From Oenanthe sinensis (taxonomy: Eukaryota > Streptophyta > Magnoliopsida > Apiales > Apiaceae), in NCBI GenBank assembly GCA_028671895.1, contig CM053795.1:10127501-10191500 (forward strand): a DNA stretch of 64,000 nucleotides. Direction: 5' to 3'. Position 1 is the first letter of the stretch; every line of letters begins with the position of its first letter. A model generated the notes under the pieces. That model was not told where the DNA came from and did not search any database. It saw only the letters and a program-made list of their open reading frames with translations. A program made the position numbers and the translations under genes. Shown one piece after another: positions 11,136 to 22,047 of the stretch.

Positions 11136-13465
11136 AATTTAACTAATTCTAAACAGGCAAGAGACATAATCAAACCTGACCGCGAGCTGCCCCTGCAGGG
11201 GATTGTAAGGCAACTCTTGAAAGAGGCATTGCATTGCGATTTCCCTTCATCATCCAGAAAAAGAAGAGAAGAATTTAAAGATAGAGATCAACAAAAAAAA
11301 TAAATTTTAAATTTGAACTTCAACAACTTATGACTTATCTAACTCATACGAGTTAAAGTAAATGATTTTTGTTTGATGAAATAATTGAGGAAGTAAAAAA
11401 AATTGTCCTGACTAGAGGTTATCTACAAAATTACTAAAAGTTTGTTCCTAAATTACTAAAAGCAATGAAAGAGAGGCCCTGCTACAATCACCTACTACTT
11501 CACCCTTGGTATTTTGCAAATCAATTCCACAAATACATAGCCAGATACTATCTAATTCTCGAGTCTCAAAACTACCTTGTCAAAACTATAGCATTTAAAA
11601 AACTTTAGTAGTTTGTCTTGCCACTGAAAACTGCAAAACGGTAAATCTGGGAATTCATTTTTCACAATTAAAAAGGGAAGCGACAATCATGAACAAGGTT
11701 TTGAGACAGAGCTGTTAAAGAATTTAAAAAATGGAAAGATTACTTGGCCACGTATAGAAAATGTGCCACTTAATTGTTTAGAATAACTTCTGCCTAGGTA
11801 AATTGTCTATAATTTTCACAGAATACCTTTTTCCTAGGTAAATTGTCTAGAATTTTCACAGAATACCTTTTTCCTACGTAAATTGTTTGTAAATTTGAAC
11901 TACCATTGTGCTATAAGGCACTACCTTTTCTCCAGCCGCAAGAAGAAAACCGGCAAGATTGTATGCATAGCCCACACAGTGGGTACCAACAGGACTTTTC
12001 AAGCTTTGCATTGTGTCATAGATAGCCATACTTGGAGTGAGCTGAACAAGTAGACAACAATCCAGCGAAGAGGTATAGGAAAAGACAGGTTAATATTCTC
12101 ACTATAGTTATTTCAAAAAATGTGGGCAATTGTTTTCACATATGACAACTAGATTGTAGAATAACTCACATCTCCACCAGGACCATTGATGTACATATAC
12201 ATCATCTTGGAAGATTCGATACTATCAAGGTATAACATGGTTGCCAGTATTTGGTTGCTAAATTCTTCGTCTATATTTTGCCCAATAAATATAACACGTT
12301 CCCGGTACTGCAACAAAAGTTCAGTGAATAACTACCAGTCGCTTGAATAAGTAATTCATATGTTGGGTGTCAATTTGTTCTAGCCAAAAGCTTATTCAAA
12401 CACAAAAACATATAGAACATGGAGCAAATATAATTCGACTAAATTTTTAGTTCATTCAAGATGGATAGACCACTGTTTGTTCATCTTGTGCCATGACTAT
12501 CTTAGCTCATAAGATTATTAAGGTTAGAAAATAGGATTTCATTATCACCCATAGACTTACCAGGGCATTCCATAAATCAACCCATTGCCAACTTCCCTCA
12601 CCAGGTGTTCTGTATGGCACTCTCGGTGTTCCTATGGGCATCATTCTAGCACGTGAGCGGTTCGATTTACCATTACAAGTCCTGAAATTATAGAATATAT
12701 TAATAAATATCTGACATTCTGACATAGAGCCTTTGTATCCCCAGAGAATACTCAAGTTCCTCTTGCCAGGATGATATCAGATATCACACCCAAGTATAAA
12801 TTCCATGACATTTTTAATTTGGGTATATGCAGTAAAATCATCAACAACAAAAAACCATTGCATACATTGGTAAACAAACTGCACTACGCACTACCAAGTT
12901 TTTTTATGGGTCAAAATTTAATCAAATGATGCTCAATTAGTTTTAAATATTTATTAATTACTTTAAAGTTTAGCAAAACCTGCCATGACTCGCAAATAAC
13001 AGAAATTGAATACTAAAATTTCCAAATAAACATCGGAAAAAAAGTCCAAAACACACCTGGATTCAATACTCTTATACACCTTGTTATGAAATTCAACATT
13101 CAAATTAGGTCTTAAAATCCCATAAGAAGCTGCCAATAATCAAGAAAACTCATAAAAACACACATTTTAAACAAATAAAGAGAGACCCGTCATATGAAAT
13201 AAAGAAAAAAGATAGGCAATGAATAAAAGATACAAACTTGGAGATTGTAGCCTCAAACCCACAAAAACCTTGGTGGCACAGCTGCCAAAAACACAAAATT
13301 ATGCACAATTAAACCAAAATATTTACAGTAATATAAAAGATAATAATATATGGGTATGATTTTAAAGAGAGAAAAAGAGAGGTACCTTAAAGAAGAGTGA
13401 GAAACTGTAGAGCGAGAGTAGAGACATGAAGAAGAAGAAGTTGATGCTTGGAGAGAGAGCGCCAT
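9889..13465 (-). CDS. CLPR2: Plastid ClpR2, catalytically inactive Clp protease core subunit
   Basis: Nine exons on the minus strand: 13465-13386, 13281-13238, 13129-13057, 12681-12561, 12307-12170, 12041-11925, 11244-11176, 10992-10897, 10026-9889. All junctions are GT-AG and in phase, giving 291 residues; Arabidopsis ClpR2 is about 279. Residues 1-65 are a Ser-rich plastid transit region. The ClpR2 signature MMPIGTPRVPYRTPGEGSW then leads into the Clp fold (YMYINGPGGDLTPSMAIYDT). The catalytic serine position reads Asn180 in GYAYNLAGFLLAAG, and the histidine position reads Gln205 in MPLSRVALQSP, so it is a ClpR (non-cleaving) subunit. It ends ADAVSRNAGTGLG, like known ClpR2. It assembles into the R-ring of the stromal ClpPR core, which needs it for chloroplast proteostasis. 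The gene looks fully intact. Confidence 0.96.
10330..10660. mobile_element. PIF/Harbinger-like MITE in the last CLPR2 intron
   Basis: A 331-bp element has terminal inverted repeats GACTGTGTTCACTTGG and, reading inward from the right, GGTTGTGTTAACTTGG, followed on both sides by gagaatggaatgag-type sequence. It is flanked by TAA at 10327-10329 and 10661-10663, the 3-bp target duplication of PIF/Harbinger elements. There is no coding capacity. It lies in the intron 10027-10896. Confidence 0.75.
11056..11133. repeat. (AT)39 microsatellite in a CLPR2 intron
   Basis: A pure AT dinucleotide run of 78 bp fills much of the intron between the exons 11244-11176 and 10992-10897. It is self-complementary and probably length-polymorphic. 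The open frames rich in Tyr-Ile read through it are artefacts. Confidence 0.95.
11783..11890. repeat. 40-bp tandem repeat, about 2.6 copies, in a CLPR2 intron
   Basis: The string CCTAGGTAAATTGTCT recurs at 11793 and 11833, and as CCTACGTAAATTGTTT at 11873, with AATTTTCACAGAATAC between. The period is 40 bp. It lies in the intron 11245-11924. Confidence 0.85.
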
Positions 13466-14178
13466 TTGCAAATCTCAACTGAGATAAAATCATAAATTGG
13501 AAGAAATTGTTTAAAATTTGGATCCGGATCAAATTGTATGACCCGACCCGCATTCACTAGAAAATATATATGTTTTCTTTTTCTGAAAATATTTCTATAC
13601 CATTTCAATAATTAAATTTTATTATTTTAAAATATATCTAAAATTTTAAAAAATTCCATCAGACTTTGTCAACTCTTAAATACATCAACTTCCTAAAAAT
13701 TATTTAAAATTGAAATTAAATATAAATAATGTATTAAAATTTAAATTCAATCCTTTCTTTTGAAAAGTAAATAAAATTAAAATGATTTCGGATATAACAA
13801 AGAGCATGATGTTGTTTTTAGGGTGAATTCAGGTCACCTGAAACTAAAATAAAATAGAATAATAATAATAAAATATTTATGTGAATATTGGAATGGGTTA
13901 ATATTTACAACATTGTTATCTTATTTTTGGGAAGAAGTTTTCTCTATAATAAAAGTAGTATTAATCGACAAAATTGTAAAAAGTGTCATTACTTGTCTGT
14001 GGTTTTATGGGATTATAATCCCGGGATAGAATTATGATTGTGTATGTAATTTTTAATATAGTTGAAGTTCGATGTGTGATAACCTGGGTCAAATCCCGAG
14101 TTTTTTTAAAAGATGAAATAATCAATTGGGTCTGGGGAGGGGTAGTAGGAAGTAGGACACAGTCCTTACTCCTTATCC
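13466..14178. other. Upstream flank of CLPR2
   Basis: Divergent AT-rich flank. Nothing coding or structured is seen beyond the CLPR2 promoter region itself. Confidence 0.4.
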
Positions 14179-14179
14179 T

Positions 14180-14281
14180 ACTGATAGAAGTAGAGAGATG
14201 CCCTTCCAGGCTTCCAGGGATTTTACTCTTTAGCCCACTGATAGAAGTAGAGAGATGCCCTTCCAGGCTTCCAGGGATTTT
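14180..14281. repeat. 57-bp tandem duplication
   Basis: The 45-bp string starting ACTGATAGAAGTAGAGAGAT is present at 14180-14224 and again, identical, at 14237-14281. The period is 57 bp (19 codons). The exact match suggests a recent duplication. The open frame across it has no family character. Confidence 0.85.
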
Positions 14282-15491
14282 GATAAAATTAAAATGGAAC
14301 TTTTTTACAACAGAACATAAGCAAAAGCATGAACAGCAAGCATAGAAACATTACAAAAACATCCAGCTACTCTGGTTTGTTACAATATATTCTTGAGATA
14401 CTTTTATGTTGTACTGCTAAACATAGGCTGCTAGAGCTGAAGCTATTTCTAAACCTTCTTTCTTTATGACCATTGCAGTATGTTAAAGAATAGTTTTTCC
14501 TGCATCCTTGTAATTTTGTTCTGCTGAGGCGGCATCAAAAATCCAATGTTATGCATATAATTATCCTGGAATAGGAATCGACAATCAGAAATAGATTAGT
14601 ACTACAGAGAAACGAGGTGCAGAATGTGAAGTTTATGAGTAGAGGTATTTTTCTCGATTTTTCAGATCAAAATCTAGCTTGAAAGTATATAACAAAGTCA
14701 GTCAAATGGAGCTCTACTGATAAAAATAAAAAGATGCATGCTTTACCAGGAGTATAATCTTACAATATTAATTTGGTTGCTTGAGAGAAAGGGCGCATAA
14801 GATAAATGTCCAATAAAATGCTTTTACCGCCTGTTTTGGCCAGTACTCTGGAAAGTGGAAATATTAATTCTATCACTACTGCAAGCTGTGTATCTCTTTG
14901 GTTCCCCGGTTACTTGCAAGCCTAACAAAGCTGGTTGAAATTTCCTTCATATGTCTGAAGTCTGGACTCTGGTAACGCATGCAAAGTAATCTCCTAGTTA
15001 AAGATAGCAACTGTGGCATTAGAGATTATTCATGGAAACAGAAGCCAGTAGGTAATTCTGTCACATTACATAGGTTATTTTACAATTACATCAACTAATA
15101 TCTGCAATCAGCACATTTTTATCAATAATTTTGATGGAAAATTTTCTCAATTACTGTCCTGATGGTACTGAATAGTCGTATCAAAGAAGGATTCATCATG
15201 GACTGCTTGTCACTTCTTAACCAATGAAATGACAAATAAATTTGTTACATATGCACAATCAGTGGTATAAGATTTACTAAACATGCATGATCAAAGTATG
15301 GTGAAGTACTGAAGCTACTTAAGGGAGGTGATTACCCACATGGAAACGTTTGACAGGAGACAGATGTGTATTCCTTCTAACAAAAACCAGAAAGTTTGCT
15401 TACGGGCAAAAAAGACCCCGAAAGAACTCATCATTTTGAACAGCAACATTACTTTCTAGTAACTTCTAGCACTGCCAATTTGCAACTTTAC
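14282..15491. other. 3' flank of the PPR gene
   Basis: Nothing recognisable beyond likely PPR 3' untranslated sequence next to 15492. Confidence 0.4.
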
Positions 15492-17240
15492 TCAATTATG
15501 TCCCATCCAACTACTACCAGATATCTTGGCCATACCCTTTTCCGTACCCATTTCATGGATAGCTTTATGCAATCTCTTGGCATCATCCCACCTCCCAGCA
15601 GAGGAGTAAATATTGGCCAGAAGTGAGCGATAACTGGTAGTATCAGGTTCCAACTCAAAGCAATGCTTAGCTGCAATTTCCCCTAGTTCAACATTGTTAT
15701 GTAAATTACATGCAGAAAGTAATGATCCCCAAACTCCAGCATGAGGCTGCATAGGCATGCTCTTTATTAAATCTCGGGCTTCTACTAACTTCCCTGCTCG
15801 ACCAAGGAGATCAACCATGAGACTGTAATGATCAGCAGATGGAACAAGTCCATACTTTTTCATGGAATTGAAGCAACGATAACCTTGTTCCACCAATCCA
15901 ACATGATTAAAGGCAGTTAATAATCCTGTAAAAGTTACTAAATTTGGAGAAATCTCAGAATGTATCATCTCCTCAAACAACTCGATGGCAGTACTGTCCC
16001 GGCCATTTATGCCACATCCCAATATCATAGCTGTATAAGCAACCACATCTTTCTTTTGCAAGCCACTAAACAACTCAAACGCTTTATCGATGCTTCCAGA
16101 TTTAGCATACAGATCAATATAGGCAGTGGCAAGATGATCATCCATTCTGATTCCAAGTTTTCTCATGTATGATTCGGTCCAAACACCAAAGCTCAAATCT
16201 CCAAGTTGAGAGCATGCTGATATAACACTAGACAGCGTCATTTTATCTGGTTGTATATTTATATGTGGTTGAATCATCTCATTGAATAGCTGAAGTGCAT
16301 CCCGTGGTCTGCTATTTTGGGCAAAACAAGCTATCATGGCATTGTACAAGACTTGATCTTTCTCATCCATTTGATGAAACAGGTGATTAGCAGATTCAAC
16401 ATTCCCGCATCTCGAGTATCCGGCGATCATGGTAATACAAGAAACATTGTTCCTTTTGGGCATTAAATCATAAAAGGCTCTTGCTAGTTTGATTTTCCCG
16501 CAGTTTACATATCCGCCGATAATTGCATTCCAGGAAGCCGTGTTTCTTTCAGGCATCTTTTCAAACAGAGAATATGCATGATCTATATTCCCCGTCCTCA
16601 AATATCCCGTAATCATCGAATTCCAAGATATAACATCCTTGTCTGGAATCTCATCAAAGAAGCTCTGAGCCATCGGTAAATTCCCATTTTTTAAATACCC
16701 AATCAGTAATGAATTCCAAGAAACCACATTTTTCCTTTTCATATCATCAAAAACCTTGCGTGACGTCTCAATATCATTAAGCTTTGAGTAGAAATCCAAA
16801 AGAGCTGTTTGCACATAAACATCATCAGAAAATTCATATTTGTAAATCTGACCATGAACTGAGATCCCACCCCACAAATCTTTTACCCTTGCACATGCCT
16901 TGAGAGCAGACGACACGGCAAAAGTACTTGGTAATACTCCTGATCTCTGCATACGTACATACTGAGCAAAAGCCTCAACAAATTGCCCATGTTTACACAG
17001 AAACCGTATGCTGCATACCCACAAAGAAACATCTGGATTTTGCATGTAATTAAGGATTAACTGAACGTACTTAAATGTATCTCTATTGTAACTACATGAA
17101 GAATCCACAAGTGTGTGGACCACTAATCTCTCTAAATCATTAACACCATTGATGACTATCAGCGCCTGAACTTGCTTTATTTGTTTCAAAGTCAAAGTCT
17201 TCTCCAACAAGGCTGATACTTTGGGAACCAGAGTCGCCAT
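15492..17240 (-). CDS. PLS-type pentatricopeptide repeat protein, E-class
   Basis: An intronless 582-residue protein. Tandem PPR motifs of P, L and S types are visible, with the recurring VVSWNSLLIGY / VISWNSMITGY / TASWNAIIGGY phrasing, and a C-terminal E/E+ region (GVWGSLLSACNLHNNVELGE ...). No DYW deaminase tail is present. It resembles the E-class proteins that bind organelle RNA and help C-to-U editing by recruiting a deaminase in trans. The short N-terminus (MATLVPKVSALLEKTL) may target a mitochondrion or plastid, but is not a strong transit peptide. The closest relative I recall is Arabidopsis At4g22760; that is from memory. The editing site cannot be predicted here. No frameshift or stop. 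Confidence 0.93.
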   Translation of the reverse strand: MATLVPKVSALLEKTLTLKQIKQVQALIVINGVNDLERLVVHTLVDSSCSYNRDTFKYVQLILNYMQNPDVSLWVCSIRFLCKHGQFVEAFAQYVRMQRSGVLPSTFAVSSALKACARVKDLWGGISVHGQIYKYEFSDDVYVQTALLDFYSKLNDIETSRKVFDDMKRKNVVSWNSLLIGYLKNGNLPMAQSFFDEIPDKDVISWNSMITGYLRTGNIDHAYSLFEKMPERNTASWNAIIGGYVNCGKIKLARAFYDLMPKRNNVSCITMIAGYSRCGNVESANHLFHQMDEKDQVLYNAMIACFAQNSRPRDALQLFNEMIQPHINIQPDKMTLSSVISACSQLGDLSFGVWTESYMRKLGIRMDDHLATAYIDLYAKSGSIDKAFELFSGLQKKDVVAYTAMILGCGINGRDSTAIELFEEMIHSEISPNLVTFTGLLTAFNHVGLVEQGYRCFNSMKKYGLVPSADHYSLMVDLLGRAGKLVEARDLIKSMPMQPHAGVWGSLLSACNLHNNVELGEIAAKHCFELEPDTTSYRSLLANIYSSAGRWDDAKRLHKAIHEMGTEKGMAKISGSSWMGHN

Positions 17241-17673
17241 AATAAGTACTTGTATCGCTATTTATGTCTGCTTCACGAGCTATATAATCAAATACTGCAG
17301 ATCATTGTCGGTGGCATAGGATGTTATTGTTACACTTAAATCACGAGCATTTCTGCATAAGTCTGGTTCCAAATGACGTGTCAAGGACAAACAACCTATA
17401 TACAGAACTGCAATGGCACGTGAACTAGCAAGAAACTACACTAGATAAACCAAAAGGAAAAAAGAATCGTTGTTAAAATATTTTTACACTAGCATAGACA
17501 CCGAATCACACCCTAAATACTCATTATCTCACTCCGACTTTGAGATATTTAAAACCAAGTGAAAAAAAAAATTATGCCCAACGATTGTATAAGAAAAAAC
17601 ATAAGAAATAGAGCACTACAAAATTACCATCAAATACATACAGTTTATTATTTTTGAAAAATTATTCTTTTGA

Positions 17674-18620
17674 CTATTTTGCTAGCAAAATCCTCTCATA
17701 ATCAAGATTTGGAAGCATATCATTCTCGATAGATATCATGGATAATTCATTCAATCTATCATGTGATATACTCGAACGGAGATAAGACTTGATCAACTTT
17801 AATTTCAAAAAACTTCTTTCCGCCGAAGCCAATGTAACTGATATAGTTAACAGAATTCTATAAGCAATTGTAACATTAGGATAGCATTCTCTCATCACTT
17901 TCAAATGATTTAACATCTCAATAGCCTTATTAACTTCAATCGGTAAGCACTCCTTAAAATTCTTAATTCAAGGAACAAAATATCTCAGAGACATCACCAT
18001 GCTTCAGAAAATTTTCAAGATTGATGTATGAAGCTTTTAAACTCTTATCACTTGCAGATTTCAAATTTTTTACACTAAATAAAAAATCAAAGGTTTACTC
18101 ATATAATTGAAATTGGTCAAATCTAAAATGAAGTGATGTATCAACATGATTGAATAAGTGCATAAAGTAATTAACTTTGAGATTTTGTTCACCTGACAAT
18201 ATCACATCTTCTTTATCACTTTCATCGTGTTGTCTTTTTCTTTTTTCAACACATGAAACCATAGGATTGGGCTCAACCCTAAATCAGATGCTATTTTTTA
18301 GCTTCTTCCATAGTCTCGAATCCATTCTCCCTTACCTTTTGAAAATAAGAAATCAGCCCTCCTAGCTAACCAATTGCAACATCAATCCATATTTTCAGTC
18401 TACAATAGTTTACTAACATTATTAACAAAGAATAGTATTTTCAGGATCATAGATATCTACATAATCATCTTCTTGAGATTTGTTCTCGTTGGCACCACTA
18501 TCTTCTTCCTCTACATTGTTAGACAATAATTTTTCTTGTTGGGTTCTCAACATCAACCATATTTTCATCTTTTTTAGCATTTCCAACATCGTGACTCTCA
18601 TTACCATTAGTTTTTTTTTT
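17674..18620 (-). pseudogene. Eroded hAT transposase (ZMYM/TTF-type), internally deleted
   Basis: Reading the minus strand, 18620-18420 has a fragment ending YVDIYDPEN, as in the N-terminal region of plant TTF-type hAT proteins. It then jumps through stops to CVEKRKRQHDESD (about 18270), NLENFLKHGDVSEI (about 18010), and the hAT dimerisation domain in the frame 17916-17674 (LTISVTLASAERSFLKLKLI). The domain order matches hAT transposases, but most of the DDE core is absent and frames change, so the element is dead. I could not pick out its terminal repeats. Confidence 0.75.
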
Positions 18621-18949
18621 CATTAACGGAATTTGTTGATTTCATAAACTTAAAAACTACAAAGTCCCCCGCCTTTTTTATAATCTTCTAAAAAATCAAT
18701 CATTTGTTAACTGATTTTCCTTCCTTGTGCCCCGAATCAATGTTTTTTCATCCTCAATCAATGATTAAAAACTGAATCTTTAGATTGGGTTTACTTTGCT
18801 CAGAATGATTTGGCGATGCTATGAGGGAGAAGACACAATACAAATATTCTGATGATCAGACTTCGATTCCCATTTTCTTGGAATCGAAAGTCATTTTGAA
18901 GCCAAGGAGTCCAAGTTCTATTGCTGTGTGTTTCCACCGGGAAACACGC

Positions 18950-19536
18950 GTTTAGGATGGGTTAGGTTTTCAAACGGGTGGCCTGAAAACTTTTTGAAAG
19001 TTGTTTTGAAACAACTTCTGATAGGCTTGACATAGACCAGATACATATCGATACGCAAGATAAAATTATCAATATCTCGGTCGGTCTTTCATGCTACAGG
19101 CCTTTCTCGTTCACCAAAACTGATCAAAAGTTCTTGGGTCCTTCTCAAGTTGAAAAAGAGGACCAAGACAAATCTTTCACGTGGTGTATCGCTGTTATTG
19201 GTCTGAAGATGGCATACGGTATTTTCTTGCACGGACGATGTCAGGAATGGAGAAATTTTTCTTAACATCGCAAGTTATTTGGCGAAAGAAAGAAAGCTGT
19301 GTAATTCTTGGTCTCATATGAAGTATGTTGCTGCTCCCAAACTCTTTGAAAAGTGCAAGAACGTTGAGTGTGATCGTTTTTCAAAGTATTTCGCCTCTTT
19401 TCTTGAGCTGTGTCTAGGTGATTTAAAAAAACGCCCAACTCCTATTCAAGCTTTAGATCATGCATTTCTAAATGATGCAATGACCGAAGAATGCATGATT
19501 GACATGCTTGTAGCTGAAGGGCTTATTGATGTATGA
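18950..19536 (+). pseudogene. Protein-kinase-like C-terminal fragment
   Basis: The frame ending at TGA 19534-19536 reads NGEIFLNIASYLAKERKLCN and ends with FASFLELCLGDLKKRPTPIQ and ALDHAFLND. That matches the last subdomains of MAPKKK-type kinases, where a conserved arginine precedes P-T and the protein ends at a final helix. The upstream part (about 19030-19240) is open in another frame (SFTWCIAVIGLKMAYG, reminiscent of the DxWSLG... helix), so the two are out of phase. No ATP-binding or HRD/DFG motifs were found. Either an unspotted intron joins the frames, or, more likely, this is a pseudogene fragment. Confidence 0.45.
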
Positions 19537-19854
19537 AGGCTGATGATCAAAGTTTTGAAATAATCTTTGTTGGCTGTGCTACTATAAAAGCTGATTATGG
19601 AATTCTTAGCTAGTTAATCAAGGCATCTCAACTGGCATTTTCATGACCTCTTCAACATTATCTTTTACTACATGGTTAGCTTGGATGTTTTCATTCTTTT
19701 GCTTAGTTAGGCTTATTTGTATCATCTCGATTTCATTCATTAAATGATATAGACAGAAAAATTTGTTATAGGAATGCTAACGAATTGTTTTGATATTTTC
19801 GAATTTTAACTACAATATTCTTGTAAATGTTGAGGTTTGAGGATCAGATATGGA

Positions 19855-20082
19855 GCCGTTTGCCTCTCCTTAAATTCCAGAAATAAGTCCTTATTTCTGG
19901 AAAAAAGTGGATGATAGTGTACTTTTTTTTTAAAGTAAATACTTATTTTTCAAAAATAAGTTTAGTCCTTCGTTTCTTTTTCAGAAATAAATACTTATTT
20001 TGAGGAGAAAAAAAAGTAGGTAAATGTTTATTTTTTTCAAAATAAAACATTTATTTTTCAGAAATAAATTTAGCCAAAACCA
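19855..20082. mobile_element. Candidate small inverted-repeat element
   Basis: The segment between GAGCCGTTTGCC and TTTAGCCAAAACC contains several AAATAAGT/ACTTATTT inverted pairs (e.g. CCAGAAATAAG...CTTATTTCTGG at about 19876-19900). It is MITE-like in structure, but terminal repeats and target duplication are weak. Confidence 0.35.
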
Positions 20083-20305
20083 TGGTTACATCAATTATAT
20101 GTGTAAGTTTAACCACCTTTTCTTCTTCTTCCTGTTTTTTTAATTTGTTGCACACGAGTGTTTTCTAGTACGTGTATTCTATCAATTCATGTCTCCGTCT
20201 CTGTATTAGAATTTGGCCTAAAAAATTTATATTAAAATTTTGGTTTAGTTAAATAGTTTCGATTTTGTACAAAACCAAAAGAAAACACATGTTTAAACTT
20301 TACAA

Positions 20306-20338
20306 GGGGAAGGGGGAGGGGGAGGGGGAGGGGGAGGG
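20306..20338 (+). repeat. (GGGGGA) hexamer array, potential G-quadruplex
   Basis: Six G-tracts of three to five guanines are separated by single or paired adenines. This satisfies the usual G-quadruplex pattern on the + strand. It is isolated in AT-rich DNA with no gene nearby. Confidence 0.9.
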
Positions 20339-20659
20339 CTATACATCGTGGCAAACCGGACCACAAGTTTGTGGGTTCTGAGCCTTCCGGCGGATGTACG
20401 GATACATTAATGACCATATATATTTCATCCCATCTTATTTGACTTGTTTAATTTTTACACACATAAAAGAATAAGTTTTATTTTTATATTAATTATAATA
20501 TATTTGTTGGTTTATTAATATATATATGTATAAATAGCACATAGTAATAGGGAGTAGTTTTTGTATTGAATAAATTAAATAGAAGATTATCAATGCATAA
20601 TCAATAGGTTATTAGTAGAATTCAAATTTATATTTAAAAAAATCAGATAAAATTTTGGG

Positions 20660-20712
20660 AAAAATTAATATACTACATCCGTCAATTAAAATGAGATAGA
20701 GGGAGTATAAAA
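20660..20712. mobile_element. Short Stowaway-like palindromic remnant
   Basis: TATACTACATCCGTC is followed about 20 bases later by GAGGGAGTATA. This is the inverted CTCCGTCC/GGGAGTA end pair typical of plant Stowaway (Mariner) MITEs with TA target sites, with the interior almost lost. Confidence 0.4.
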
Positions 20713-21089
20713 CAAGGCAACAAATACTCGGTATATATTTTTAAGTAGGAACATTTATCTTGGCAGTTGCTGAGCTGTTTTTTTCCTTCTAAACAAAAAG
20801 TTGTTGAGCTAGTTGATCATATAAATTAGATTAAAATATTAGTTTTATATAAAATTACTTATAACTTTGTACATTAGTGTACAATTAAATAAAACATAAT
20901 ATATAATTTTACATAAAACTCAACAGATGTAGAATTAAAATTATAATAAGAAAATATAGATTAGTATAAACAAGTTCTTGTCGCCGGGACTTGGGCGACG
21001 ACAAGTACGCACGATGAAACTTCTGTATTATTTAAACTCACTTGCATAACTGAAAAAAATTATATATTTTAAATATATATACTTCATAT

Positions 21090-22039
21090 TAGACATGCGG
21101 ATCGTTGATTCGTTTTGATTTTGCATAAACTGAACGGATTTCGGTTTTGATCGGATTAGAACGATTTCAATTTAAATTAAAGTTGAATTAAAATTCGGAG
21201 GAATATAGGATAGGATAAAAAATGGATTACATTCTATTCCAATCTTTTCAAATTTCTTATTCCAAAACTAGATTTTTCTGGATTATCGTCAAATTTAAAT
21301 AAATATTATTAAGTACATTTGTCAAATTATAATTAAAATTTGATAAAATAATATTAAATATAGTAATTATTTCGATTAATTAATATATTTCTGTAATCCA
21401 GATTTTGGTCAATTTGATTAAAAAAAAAGATCACTAAATGCTAACAATTTTATAAAAAAAACTTGAGGGAAAATAAAAATAAAAATAAATTTTAATAAAC
21501 TCTATATCAACATATATAATGTACAATATACAATATTTATTTATTTTTAAAATATTAATTTATATTTACTTTTCTTTACTTTCCGGTATATCAAAAATAA
21601 AAATTATTTTAAAAATTTTAATACTTTATTTTACGAATACATATATTATACGTAGGGATTATGTACACGTGTATAATGCACCGATGTAACAAATCATAAA
21701 TTGTATGTATAAAATACATTTAGAATCTATAATTTAATTCAAACCATAATCAATTTGTATAGTTTTTTTATTAGGATATTACTAGTTTCATATCATTATC
21801 AAATCTATTATTTCGACTTATTTTTTGTTAATATTTTAGCTTCGGATCATTTTCAGATCAAATTGAATCTGTTTTCGAATCATTATTGAATTTAATTATA
21901 TTGAACCGATGTCGATTCGGATGACATAGTTTCAGATTCATTTACATTTTCGAATTATCAAATTCAAATACGAAATCGAATCTTGGTTACATACATATCG
22001 GTTCGTTTTTCAAGATCCATATCTATTTTACCTAATTCA
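21090..22039. mobile_element. Non-autonomous hAT-like element, copy 1 (950 bp)
   Basis: It begins TAGACATGCGGATCG and ends with the complement of TGAATTAGGTAAAATAG. It is flanked by CTTCATAT (21082-21089) and CTTCATAC (22040-22047), a 7/8 match to an 8-bp target duplication. Near both ends are repeated CGGTT/CGGATT words. The interior aligns over its full length with the element at 55750-56816, including TTGGTCAATTTGATTA and TTTTACGAATACATATATTA. There is no coding capacity. Confidence 0.75.
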
Positions 22040-22047
22040 CTTCATAC

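Noticed and set aside
10968..11303. Open frames on both strands rich in alternating Tyr and Ile across 11056-11133
   Set aside because: They are translations of the (AT)n microsatellite in a CLPR2 intron; the real CLPR2 exons on the minus strand explain the coding signal at each side.
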